In this document: positions 48,923 through 61,794 of the stretch, piece by piece
How positions within the stretch are numbered: the first letter of the stretch is position 1
Layout of the letters: each line of letters begins with the position of its first letter
Assembly: GCA_002150815.3 (NCBI GenBank)
Contig: NDFF03000137.1
Span: forward strand, 124,001 to 188,000
DNA: 64,000 nucleotides
Direction of reading: 5' to 3'
Source: Grammothele lineata
Lineage: Eukaryota; Basidiomycota; Agaricomycetes; Polyporales; Polyporaceae
Notes under the pieces: model-generated
Databases searched by the model: none
What the model saw: the letters and a program-made list of their open reading frames with translations, nothing else
What the model was told of the DNA's origin: nothing
Position numbers and translations under genes: made by a program

Positions 48923-51900
48923 TTACGCTAACCCTCCAAGCATGTAAAGCGTATCCAAGACCACCCGGAGTGCAACCAGGCTGAACGTACGTGCACCGAA
49001 CACATGTGCGTTACGCATGCCGAAGTCCCACGCAAGCCATGCTTGAGAAAGTCCATAAAGGAGCTCGCCCTGGTCCGGATTCAATATGTCGCTCGGGTGG
49101 AAGAGCCTAATGCGCGTGTCGCGCGCGAGCTCCGACGCGTGCATACGCATTCGATGCATTCGGTCCGTACGCCAGCGGTGTTGAGAGCAATTCGCCAAGA
49201 TTGTCCCGATTGCGACCTCTTCCTCCTGAAGGCGAATGTCCGGTGCATCCGAGAGCGCATGCGTGACGCAAATATACCGCAGTTCTCGTTCGTAACGAAT
49301 GAACAGCGTGCGCATGTCCGCCACGTTGTGGTCATCGTTAATGAAGTAGTGCAGTTGGCGCTCGATGATAGGCTTGAGCGCCTGTGAGATGGGGTCCGTG
49401 AGCGGAGGCTCCCTGGTATGTAGCCTGTTAGGGATCTGTGGTCCATCGGGATTGGGAAACGACTCCGCGGGTGGCTTAGGCTTAGGGATGGTGATACTCC
49501 TGAAAAGTTCCCCCAGAGCTCGCGATGACAAGTAGTAATCTGTATCGCGAGGGTCATCATCTTCGGCCTATCAGAAAGTGAGCTAGTCGAACGATTCAAA
49601 AGACATCAAGGAACGCACCATTTTCCAGTCCGGTTTCGAGCGAATCAAGAGGCGTGGTGAATCGTGAATGTCTACTGGCTTGCCATTCTTCGGATAGTCG
49701 ACAGCCTGGCTACAAAGTTGCGCTAGCTCAATGCAGGCCGGGTCATTGGTTCCATTCTGAGTTCCCGCAATGAGACACGGAACGAGAAGAGAGCATTCAG
49801 CTCTTACCCTTGATTGATCTGGGGTCGCCTCAAATGAGTACTGGTTTTCGCTTCGAGAAAGACGAATCGCTCACCAGCGATGATCAAATGCCTGTCAGAG
49901 AGAAGACCCTGAGGCGAGTCAATTTAGCGTCTAGTGCGTTCTCATTGTTTACGAAGGAGGCCTACTAAGACATCGGAGTTGATATACTCCACGATGAAAT
50001 CGCATATATCGTTCACAGTACTTTCTTGCCCATCTGGTAACCGCTTAGTGCCCACAGGCTGGTATTCCGCTGCGTCGGCCTGTGCAGTGGGCAAGAGCGG
50101 ATTGTATTTGACGATGGAATATAGGTCTCTGGAGCTCTATGATTAGCCTGCGTCGTGGAAATGTCATTGTTGTCACTATACCCGTCGAGATCTCCTCCGC
50201 CGAGCATGGAAGCCAATGATCGAGTACCTTGTGACCCATTAAGTCTAGTGTTGCCACCGCAGGCAGGGAGCACACTAACCAACGCTAGGTAAAACGACGA
50301 CGTTCCTTAAGTTCCGGAATGAGCAGACCATGTCAGCAGGAGGTTCTCCAATAGCGAGGACTCGTTGGACTACAGTATCTAAGGTCAATAGGCGGATTAT
50401 GTAATCTCAGAACACGTACCGTCTCCTGGGTGGACAACGGGACTTCGCGAAATGACCACCGTCCCTGAAATGGTATCAGCCCGCCAATTTTAACAAGGAT
50501 ATGAGGGTGATTACACACCACGAAGATATGTCGGGCGTTCGTCCTCCTCCTGCTGTATACATGCTGTAGACCAATGTGTCAATAGAACCTTTCATCGAGC
50601 TCAGGAGACGACTTGCCAAAAATCTGGCCCTCCTTCAGCGAATACACGTTCTGAACACCATCCGCTTCGTAAGCTGGACCTTCGTCTGCAACGCCGACGA
50701 GCAAGTAACTATCCGGGATCGGGATTCTCGCGCTATGCTTGATGTCACGCAACACGTGGTTCACGGCGTACGCGAGAAGACTATAGATGAACGTCCCATG
50801 CAAACTGCGTTCCTTATCCTTACCCATTGACATGCCAGCCGCACAGAGCCGTTGAAGAATCCAGGGTAAATGATAACTGAGGCCGAGATTATGTGTCTTC
50901 AGCAGTCGGACTGTCTCGCTTATAGTGTCCGAAGCCTTGACGACATCTGCGATGGCGTTTTCTTGCAACTTCATGAACGCTGACTGGTCGACTCCTCTGT
51001 CCTCTAAAATCATGACGAGCGCCCTGCATTCAGTGAATACAGGAGCATAGTAGGTAGGTTATTCCTGATGCATACCTATTCAGGTATGAAGTACCTGGCT
51101 TGTCAAACCATCGAGCGATCTCGATAGGAGCTTCGTCCTCATCCAGCGCTTGGAATTTGTTCATGGACTCCCGAAGACGCATCTTGATTCCAACCAATCT
51201 TTCATCGATGGCTACCATGCCCTTGTAGCCTACGATAGTTCAATGCACGCATGTCCAGCAATTTTGCTCAAAAGACCTACCCAGGAAACGAATTTGGTAC
51301 TAGATCCGTAATCAGTGAGGGGTTTGGGATTGAGAATACTGTCACTCACAGCACAAGGCTTATGTTGGAATCGACGAAGATCCTCTTTCGCTGTGCACAG
51401 TGCTTCCCAGATCATATCTCCAAGCTCTGTGGAGATAGTGCCCACACCGTCGGTGAACAAATACGGTGCCGTACCCATATCTTCAATCTCCTCCCACTGG
51501 TCTCTCTTGATCGAAACCGAAGGATCTGTGGCAGTAAACGCCTGCGCAAGGCGAGCAGCATACTTCGAAGGGATGTTGAGAACTTTCTTGAAATTGCCAA
51601 GGCTATCGCGGATCTTCTGTGAGTCGATCCAGCCACGCTCCTTGTGCTCGAAGGGGTTCATAAACCACACAGCGTGTTCACGCAGCGCGGAGGAAGAGTA
51701 GGCTAGAAATTCGAAACGGCGCCCTCCAAGCTCAAACCCGTTCTTCAGAACGCCCCCAACACGTTTCTGAAGTAGCGTTGTACCATCGACCTGGAAACAA
51801 TCCACGTCAACCATCAAGGTATAAGATGAAGGTAGAAATGTTTGCCTCTCGAGCCCAACGGTACTGGAGACGATCCTCGTCCCTGAAGTCGACCCGCAGG

Positions 51901-53422
51901 AAATGGTCTTCGTATCCTGCGAACTGACGGATGACGCGATTACTTTGGCTGGTATACGGACCCTCGAGAAGCATTCGCGTCGGTGTGAACGTGACGTGAT
52001 AGCATTGAAACTTGCCAGCATCCCGGTCCCGTTCATAGTCGATCTCATACTTCGAGCCGTTCTTGAGACCTTTGTCCCACTTACCGCCCCCAGGCAGTAC
52101 ACGCCGAAAGCATTCCAACGCGGTGTCTTGTGGATTCCTAGTGCGAAGTGTTTCGGAGAAGTGTCGAAGAATATCGGCAGCGTTGGCTGGACTATCTTGA
52201 CAAAGCTTCTCGATATGACTCCTGAAATGAACTAACAAGTCTTCGGTGTGCAACAGGCCGCCTCGAAGGAGAGCTTCGAGCTGGAATGCCACCGGCCAAC
52301 TAAACTGGCTGAGCCAATTGTGAAAGGTATACAGCTGTTTAGGGGAGAAGAAGCCTTTGTTGAAAGCTTCGACAGTGGTCCAAGGGGGACGCATAAGATT
52401 GGCTACAACACACAGCTCACGGAACTTGCAGATATCTTGTTCGGTGTGAAGGATAAGTCGGATGTGGTGAGCGTATGGTGCAACGACTGCGTGGGCGTCG
52501 TTCAGACTGTCTAGCCTTTGCCGGAACTTGCGTTGATCTGCCCATTCGTTGCCAGTCATCGTCCGATTGAAGCGCTCTCGCTCCAGCATGGGAGGGGTGA
52601 GCAGCTCAAAGCAGACAACTAATATGGTGAGTATACTAATCTGACATCCGCTCAACGGTAACGTACATGGGTTACCGAAGTCCATCCCAATGGCGACCTT
52701 GCGGATGTTGGGGAATGATATCGCAACGTTGGCACCGATTTCTTCGGTCATTTTATCTCCGAGCTTTGCAACGCCGCCCATAAGGGTATTGAAAAAGGTA
52801 GCCAGACCTGCAACTCACCTGGATCCGGATGAGCTTGTGATCGTATTCGAACCATAGCAATCCTGCGCCCTTGTCTCTGTGACTGACTTCATACTCGTTG
52901 GAGAATATTCGAGATGCGGTCATCTTGTCCTCGGGACGACGATAGAAAATTCCAAACTGTAGCTTGTCCACGTACAAACCCATGTCGAGTTTACGCAGTT
53001 TGTCTTCCCGTTTCTCTTCCCGCTCGGGTTCGAGGTACGGAGTCTTCTCAAGTGTCTCCTTGAGACCACGGCCTGGTTTATTCTTGCTCCGAAAGAACTT
53101 CATCCTACGACCTTGGATTGTGATAGGGACACGGTCCTCACAGACAAGCTTCATGAATTTGTCACCGATTTTGCGATTGGGCAAAATTAGGGCACCCGAC
53201 CCGTTGTTCTGCACACCTCCATGACCAGGATTCAGTGTTACCTTGAAGTTACTTAGAGACGTGAGGAGACAATAGGAGAGGCAGGACGTGACTGTCATAC
53301 ACTGGCCTGGATTTCGTGTCTGACGCGTCGTAGAACGCCTGCCCATGAAGAACAGCACCTAAAGCCCTCTTCACGTCCCAAACGTTGGCGTCAAAATGGA
53401 CATCAGATAGTAGGACTTCCAT
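48923..53422 (-). CDS. RNA-dependent RNA polymerase of RNA silencing (QDE-1/Rdp1 type)
   Basis: Long multi-exon gene for a cellular RdRP that makes double-stranded RNA for small-RNA silencing. The N-terminus (MEVLLSDVHFDANVWDVKRA) is RRM-like. The core includes LQYRWAREANISTFILY-type segments, KFVSWVGLLSKIAGHACIEL, RDQWEEIEDMGTAPYLFTDG (FTDGVG), SPVVHPGD-like VPLSTQETVRVLRLHNPP, and the catalytic loop SMLGGGDLDGD. The last Asp of that loop lies on the next exon, reached by the intron 50181-50129; the following exon reads LYSIVKYNPLLPTAQADAAE. The C-terminal helical part ends RVVLDTLYMLGGLA. It follows STT4 by only 174 bp on the same strand. Individual exon edges were not all fixed. Confidence 0.93.
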
Positions 53423-53596
53423 GTTCAATGGTGGAGGTCGGTGAGATGATGATGAGGGTGAGGGGCGTCGGTAGTCGTGCCGGGTGTTTGTAGGTCGTGG
53501 TTGGGGTGCTTTGTTCACGGGCTAGTGAGGCCAGTGGCTCACTTTGGGAGAGGGACAGCGTCACGACAAGGACAATTGAGACGATGCTAACAGGGT

Positions 53597-56500
53597 TCAC
53601 ATTTGAGATGAGGAACGCGCGTGTTTTGTGCTGCGGTAAGGAATTTTGTACTCGGTCAAACCGCGCGCGTGCTGCAACGCTGACGGCATGGCGCGTCGGC
53701 CTGTATCGGCGAGTGCCGAGAGGCATCTCACGGGCGCTTCTCGCCCCTCAACACAGTGAGGGAAAGTGATTGCAGTGATCAAATAGTAACCGACGAAAGC
53801 TGCGCTCCTGCTGGTATAAGATCGAGTACGACGCGACCCAATTCTAGCCCCAGACACAATACCGCGACCCACGGAAAAGCCACTCCCTCTACTTGTATGG
53901 GATACCGTTCTGGAGCTATTAAACAATAGCTGGATGAGCAACCTGAACACACAGACCGAGACAGCCCATACCCTCTGGAACTCATCGTACGCAGTGCTGC
54001 GTACGTTCTCGTGGGCGTTCCGCACAATCGACATCATGAACTCGGCAGCCTGCCGCTCGTTCAGAGACAATGCAAAGCGCTCTTTGAGTCTGCGAATTGT
54101 TGGTTCTCCTTTGAAGGACGGGAGACACGTATCGAGCATGAGCTGCACGGTGCTGACCAGTTGATCGGCATGAGGGCGAATAGCGAGGAACGCCTTGACG
54201 GTCAGCTGCTGGAATAGCTGATATCCCTGCGAGTATCGTCCGCCCATCAGGACCACCATTTCATGAGTAAGCTTGAACGAGTTCGGCTCAAACTTGACAC
54301 CCTGCAAACACCGTCAAAATCCGGTCACTCAAGCAGGTTACGTCATCAGCTTACTCCAGGACGTGGAGACGACAAAGGTACTAGGTTAGCGCAATGAGTA
54401 AGACGAAAATTGGCTAGCCACTCATCTATGTCGAACAGAAAACCGAAATCTATCGCGAGGACAAAGGTGAGTTGAGACCCAATATCGAGAATGGAAATCT
54501 TTACCGATGTGGACGATATGTCCCTCGCCATCAATCATAATGTTCCCGTTGTGCCGGTCCTTGATTTGGAGAATGTAGCATACAACGGAGTAGGCAGCCA
54601 TAGATTGAATGAAGTTCAGCCGAGCTTTTTGAAACTCGATGGTGTCCTCGCCACCGTATTTTGCGACAAAGAAGTCCAACAAATCGTTGACTTTTGCTCG
54701 TCCCATCTCATCGCGCGATGTGGCGTTTGGCACAACGTCAATAACACCGCACTGCGTCTCTGTTAGTCTCTAGTCAACGGGGAACGCCGGCTAACTCACC
54801 CCAGGCGCGGTTGCGGTGACGCGATATGGGAAAACGTAAAGCATGAGCCCAACGCTCGTAAAGATGTTCTTGAACATCGCAATGACTTGAAGGGCGAGGA
54901 CGTCCTGTCTACAGTCGTCCCCAACCTTGAAGATGGCTTGTTGCAAGATGTCGTACTCCTCCACCTCTTCCTTTCCTTGCCCCTCTGCCTCCAAAATATT
55001 TTCGGAGCTAGGGCGTTCGACCAAACGCTCCTTGCGGACTTTGAAGGTGGCCATGAATGGTGCCTTAAAATGCCATCAGTACAAGAATTGGCAGAGATTG
55101 GTGTACGTACTTTCGCGTGGCTCTGAAGAGGACGGCCTGATTTCTTGTCGATGTCTATCACCTTACCGTCAGGATTACTTGGCAAATACACGCCCACGTC
55201 CACGACAATCTTTGCCATCTCCTCGTCGATCTTAGCCTTCTTTTCGGGCTTCGTTTTCTTGATATACGGCTTCAGCTTCCCAGAGATTGACGTGACCTCG
55301 TTGAAAAAGCCGAATTCACGATCGTAGAATGCACGAGCCTCGCCCGATAACGACTCAACGACCATGTTAGTCATCTTGTCGAGCATCGGCTTCATCGGAT
55401 CTTCCTGGAGCCAGATGTTAATATTGTGTGGACCCACGCTAACGATCAAACTCACAATCTCTCCGGCATCGTCGCGATAGCAGTTAGCTTTCATGTTCCA
55501 AATGATCTGATGGCAGAACAGCTGAGAGATCTTAGCTGTCTCGAAAATGAACCGCGAAACATAGCCTAGAGAAAAGATGAGCACCGCCTAACAACAGAGG
55601 ATCAGGATCGCCTGTACCGAGATCGTCATATCGGAGAGCTTGCACGACTTGCGGCACGAAGAAGAATGTCAGCGCAACCGGGTGTCCCTCTAAGACGCGA
55701 TGAGCATATTGCAATAGCTGAGGGTGGTTGTTGTATCGCCTCTCGAAGAAGGTAATGGCGAGAACGGGGGCTACTGGCGCCCACAACAGCAAGTACTGCG
55801 CAGAGACACGTCAGTCAGGACCGTCCAGGGATGATAAAAACAGCGCACCCTGAGATCACGTTGAATGTTAGTGTCCAACTTGTCGCCGATCAGGAACCGA
55901 AGGCCCTCGGGCACATCCAAGACATCTTGCGTGGTAGAGCGAACCAAATTGCCAACCGCATTGTGCACTGCTGGGTGGTTGAAACGCTCTGCAAGATACA
56001 CAGCGATTGCAGGATCGATATCCCAAGCCTGGCGCACTGCGCTTGTCCACGTGTTCTAGGAGGCAAAAGTCAGAATGAGATTCATTCATTAGCAGCGGGG
56101 AACGCACATCTAACATCGTCTTCTCCAGCGCGGATGTATGATCGATCCCACGTTTGGTGTCGTTAGTGGGGTTACTCCATACTGTAAGGCGAGATACCTC
56201 GTTCTCCACCAAAAGGCGCAAGGGAAGCCCCAAGTTCTTCAGCGAAGCTACATAATCTGGTATGGATCTGTTAGAATACATGCCATGTAACTTCTCTTGG
56301 ATTACTTACGAGATGGCTGCGAAGGAGCGTGCGCGGGTGCCAGGCTGGATATGGGCAGGAACCCTCTCACCGTGTCTGCTTGCAGGTAAGAAAGGAACTC
56401 GGAGAGCAACTTGATGTCCGCATCGACCTGCACTCGGTTTGAGCCGTATGACCATCTGAGATTCAGACTTTCAGTCGATATGCACAGATGCTCGACATGA

Positions 56501-59500
56501 AGTCACTCACTGGGGACGCACGGCGAACCACGAGTAAGCAGCGTGGTAGACGGCGAGTCTAAGCTGATTCTCGCAAAACACGTCCAAGTACGAGCTCTTG
56601 AGAGCTTCGAAACCGAATAGCAAGAAAGTGAAGCGAGCCTGACGTGATAACGGATGTGTGCTGCATGACATACGCTCAGCATCGATGTAGCACCGAATCC
56701 GCAAGAACTTACCACATGGACCTGTGAGCCCGTGCAGACGAAAGGGCTAGCTTTTGCAATAGAAGCATGAGCCCCGGACGGCGATACCTGGCAGCTTGTA
56801 GCCGACTGAAAAGCAACTGCAACACAAGTACATGAGGCGTAAGTAGCCTTGATGCAGCCCTTGCGGCGCGGTCAATGGTCGCCTTGTCCGTCGGGCTGTA
56901 TTCGACTTCGTGCAAGAACGGATCTTCGTAGCTGCCATCCCGTTGATATGTGAGTATAACACGACTCTCAACTTTGTTGGGAACGTACTTTTGGCTTTTT
57001 GAAAACATGCCCTTGCCCAGCTTGACGCTCAGATCCCACGCCGCAACAATTTCCGACATGAGGGTCATCTCGTACTCCGGTTTCTCTGAGATCACCCATG
57101 ACCAAGACTCTATACCTGCTGAAATCGCTGATTGCGTAAAAGCCTCGAAAGGCAACGCGACGATGTAGTGCGCGAGGTCGTGATCCCACTGTACATGAAT
57201 TAAAACATGGTGGGAAAGCAGTTGGTAAAACATACCTGTTCGATGGAAATGAGTGATGCAGCAGCACGGAACAACAGCTTCTTGAGGTCAGCAATGATCA
57301 GCGAGCTCTGCTTGTCTCGGATGGCGATAATAGCTGCGGATATTCGCTTCTTAAGCTGACTGATCTCCTTCTCTGGTACGAACTTTAAGCGATCGTCCAA
57401 ACCATCCAAGCCTGTCAACGTCGTAATATCGTCAGGACAGGACAGGCTAATGAGTAGAAACTTACCGCTCGCGCGTCCAACTCTAAATCCAACCGCCTCG
57501 CCCGCATAGTATCCCTTGGAAGCCAGTTGACTAGCCATAGTCTTGGCACGATCTGGTTTGAATGGTGACATTGACGACAATGACGCTGGAATATGCAACA
57601 GTCAGGATGCATTGGAGAGTGCACAGCGATCTCAGCACCCACATAGTTTCCTGTCGATCGGTCCAATGGCCTTCGCCCATTGCACGGCGATTGAAGCACC
57701 CAGCTCGCTCGATTCCGTCAGTGACGTCACTTGAATGTTGGCGAGATATTTCTGAAGTCGCTCGTTAGCGCGTGCTCCAAAACAACCGAGTAAAATTACT
57801 GACCTGTAGCGTCGAATGCAGTTCCATTGGCGCACGACTGAGTGCAAGCTCGAACCAATTGTTCGAGTCACGCTGGAGCTGGGATAGCATCTGGTTCCGA
57901 GCTTCGTAGCTGTCCGTAAGTTGGAGCGTGAGATTGGCTTGCTCCGAGTGATAGATAAAGACGGGATTATCCTGGTCGACAGTCAAGTAAGCTCGACAGG
58001 GAAGCAAAACGGAATCCAATCGCGGACACACCTCATCCAGATACTCGTTCTCTGTTGCTTGACGCAGAAGCGTTAAGACTTCCAGAATGGCGAAGACCAA
58101 TGGCGGGTCGCACATGAGCGAAGGGAACGATGTGATGAGCCTGTTGAGGTAGCGAGACCCGGTCTCGCGCGCCTTGGGGATACGATGGGTACTTGCAACG
58201 AGTAACATTCTCAGTTCTGCAGATAATCCGCTAGGTAGTGCTTGCTTCGCTGCTTGTCCATTAAGGTCCGAGATAGCTCCCCGAATGACCTTCTCCGCGA
58301 TGGCTTCCATACAAGCTAGAAGGTTGGCATTCTTGTTGATACCCTTGTTCACAAAATACGAGACAAGTAACGACGGCCGGCCGGCCGCGGCACGCATGCT
58401 CTCGACGTCATGCATCGCGAGAAGGAAGAGGACCTGACCAGGAACCAAGTACCGGACCTCGCTAGCGCGCAGAGGAATATGTTTCGCCAGCAGCAAGCGA
58501 TTCTTGGATATGGCGGTTTCTACATATTCTTGTCGGATAACGGTGTTGTAGTCAAGATCACTGACGATGGTGTCGTGGGCCTCCTCCAGAACGAGCGACG
58601 GTGTATGAGCGGCGATCCGAGCCAACGCCGGCTGTCGCCAGTCCATGGCACTGAGCGAACTGTTGGTGGGAACAGTGAAGCCAAATAGGACGCAAAGGAA
58701 CCACATATTGCGGAAGAGGGTAACGATATTGTACGAGATATCAGGACCAAGTTTGAAATCGCGGTGGCCGAGAAGCGCATCGATCGGTAGAAGAAGGGAG
58801 GCGAGCTGTTCCGACATTTCCTCCAGCTGGAAAATGAATGCTCAAGGTCACGATTACACGTCAGAGCTTCTAAAGGCTAACCTTGGCATGGTGGTTCGAA
58901 ATGGCAGCATTCTGGATGGCGACACCCTTGTCTGCGAACAGGGTAAGAAGTTCTACCAGGTAGGTATGGTAGAGCTCAGGACGACGCCTCAACTCCTTAG
59001 CAAGTCTAGTTTGGGCGGCGAGAACCTATCGCAACGGTCAACTTGAGGGCTACATCTCTCCATGGCTCTCTTACCATATTATTTGAGAAGCGCGTGTCGT
59101 CCAAACTGGCTGACTTGTTAATGGAGGAAAACGCCCTGATGATATCGACGAAAGAGTTTTGAGGCGCAGTGAGGGCAAGATCCACAAGATTGTAAGCAAT
59201 AGCGGCCTCCACTGTGGGCTCCGCAGACCTCATACGTTGGAGAAGCATTGAAATTGTAAGACGGGTGACCTGTGCTGTATAAGCCGTATACTCAGGCACA
59301 CATTAGTTCAACAAGCGCACCTCCTCCGACTTGCACTCCAGTGCCAGCTGCGTGGCGATGGAGATAGTGCTGATCCCCACAGTACGTTTTTCGTCCTCTG
59401 ACAGACCTCTGGGCCCAGTGTCTCCAGAATGCAGAGTGAACATATCCGACGCTTCATTGAGACTTGCGGCGAGAACACTGGAACTGTCGAAGATATCCTT

Positions 59501-61330
59501 GCTGGTCGCGGCGATGTAGTTGAGGAGCGAGTACATGTACGACATTATCAAATCATCCCCTGGTGCGAGCTGAGAGCAATCTGGGGTAAGACTCCTTAAA
59601 GAAAAACGTAAAGAGAAACGCCCATACGTCAATACAAAGCGACAAGCACTTCGCAGCTGCCAGGAGGGTGGACGGAGTGTGTGGAGTGGTAGCGAACTCG
59701 AATTCGAATATAGAGAGTGGAGACGTGACAAAACGACGCAGATGATTTGCCATGACAGCCGCCGTTTCCGGGAAGCTGGAGGGCCCGTTTTAGTATGCAG
59801 GCCCGGTGAAGGGAACTGCATACGTACCTGCGCACCAGAATGGCTGTAGACTTGAGGGCCGCCTCTTGGACCATATTATCGAAGATCGGAGATTCCGAGC
59901 TGAGCAACAACTTGAGCCGATCATAGAGACTAGTGTCGAGCTCGTTCATGGCGGAGCAGCACACGACTGCCAGTTTCTAGGCGGCGTCAAGTGAGCTCTA
60001 CTAGACTGTACATCATCATTATAATTCTCACCAAGCTTTCAGACATAGTTTCCCATGCATAACTGTCTTCAGCAGGGTCAGCGTCCATCTCCTCGATCTG
60101 AACGAGCAGCGTCGTGAACGTTTGCATAGCATGCTTCATGGTAACTCGTGCTGTATCCTTGTGTTGAGTATCCTCCAAGCCCGTGCCCGGTTCATGGCAC
60201 CGGAGCAACTTGTGCCAAGCAACGTTGGCGGCTTCTGCCTCACGGGGTGCCGAGGCAATGTCATCAACCTTGCGTGACCGGCCTAACGCCTGCGCCAGTA
60301 TCGTCCACTGCGCTTCCACTACACAGCACACAATGAAGTATCCTGTTAACGGCCGTCCTCTGGAAACATAGCGCGAGACGAGTGTCTGGATATACTGGAC
60401 GCGCTCGCCATCTTCTCCAATCCCAGAAAGTGCATCGACAGGGAGCCTGTTCAACCGTTCCACGATATCGGGGATAAAGAGAGAGTTGAGCTGCTGAGCT
60501 AGGAGATACCACTCTTCCGGGCTCCAGTCGAAGGGGATAGAAATAACGGCTCGGTACAGGCCGTGGAAAGAGGGCGCATATTGAGACAGGACGTCGAACG
60601 CTGTTACAGTTGTTAGACGCTATGTAGGAAGATATATAACCCATAGACTCACGGTCTGCTGACTTGAAACGATTCACTATCTCCGTGACAAGCGATACAA
60701 TGGCGTTGAAGGCACCACTTCTGTGCTCAGGATGCAAGCTGGCAATCTTGAGCAGCGCCGTCACCACGGTAGAAACCAGCTGGTCAGGCATGGCCCAGTC
60801 TACAGCATAGATTGAGTCCGGAAAGCTTCCGTTCGGTGTAGTGTGGGTCTTACCCTCCCAGGAAAGACATTGGTCGAAGTCAATGTACGGGACGTCGTGA
60901 AGTATGTCGATGAGAACGGGAACAGTGTCGTTGACGTGAGCATTAGGCAGGTTAACAGCTAACTCCGCGAAACCAATGTTGCATTGGACTCGTGAATTAG
61001 ACTGGGATGCTTGAGACATTACAGCATGACTCTGAGCGATAGGTTACATACCATGAAGACCCTCTGCTCTACAGGTTCCGCCACTTCGTTTCCGTCTCCG
61101 CCGAGTGGTCCATCCGGGTTCTCTCCGTCGCCCAATGCCCTCGTCTCAACCCGTGAAGTGATTAAGTCAATGGCAGACAGGACATTGTTGTCGTCAGCAG
61201 CTCCATATTTGACTTCCCCGACACTTGACGCCAGGTCGGACAGTATCAATTGCCGTATATCCAGTTCAAGGCTGTCAATGGATCAAGACATGTCCGAAGT
61301 AGGCAAAAGAACAGATTCTCACCAGTCCAT
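53597..61330 (-). CDS. STT4: Phosphatidylinositol 4-kinase III alpha (Stt4)
   Basis: The longest gene of the window (7.7 kb, many exons). Makes PI4P at the plasma membrane. The first coding exon has 8 nt (61330-61323) and is spliced to 61271, giving [17 protein letters not shown], the usual Stt4 N-terminus. The next intron joins QRVFM to [11 protein letters not shown]. The middle is a helical solenoid. The catalytic domain is clear: [60 protein letters not shown] (catalytic loop), then DFGFLFDI whose Asp codon is split by an intron (near 54475). [15 protein letters not shown] follows, and the end is [20 protein letters not shown]. An ATG at 61018 looks like a start but lies inside intron 2. 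Confidence 0.94.
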
Positions 61331-61582
61331 TGCGTTCACGACGAGACAGATGAGCCAATGCCAATGCCAAGCGGACGCAGGGTATTATCGGTATACCAAT
61401 GTGCGGGAGTGTATGTATTTGTAGGGAATGGCACAAGAGGAATGATTGCAGACTTCAGGCGTCGATGAAGAAGCAGTTCTCGAACACGATTGTACTGAGG
61501 AGCGATCCGGTAGCGGTCATAGCGTGTTAGGCGCCAGTGTCGTCACAGATATTGAGAGCGCCCGCAGGTCCGGGTAAGGTCG

Positions 61583-61606
61583 GCCGATTGACCGAGGTTC
61601 GATTTT
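61583..61606 (+). repeat. Left copy of 24-nt perfect inverted repeat
   Basis: gccgattgaccgaggttcgatttt; its exact reverse complement is at 63935-63958. Partial similarity continues outward for about 25 bp (cgcccg...tccggg). Confidence 0.9.
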
Positions 61607-61794
61607 GTCAATTATTGTTTTTGACGCCCCTTTTGACGCCCACCGGGCCGGTCCTTCTGATTGGCTTATTTTCAGGCCGTCCCTCACTGCTTGAGAGACA
61701 TTGGCCACCATTCCCTATACCCACGTCACTCGTTGGTATGAGTTGTATTACCCTATGATATCACGGAGGGCTCTATGCCAACATCGCGTGCATC

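Noticed and set aside
61018..61018. STT4 start at the ATG at 61018
   Set aside because: It lies within an intron; upstream exons encode the conserved Stt4 N-terminus in frame.
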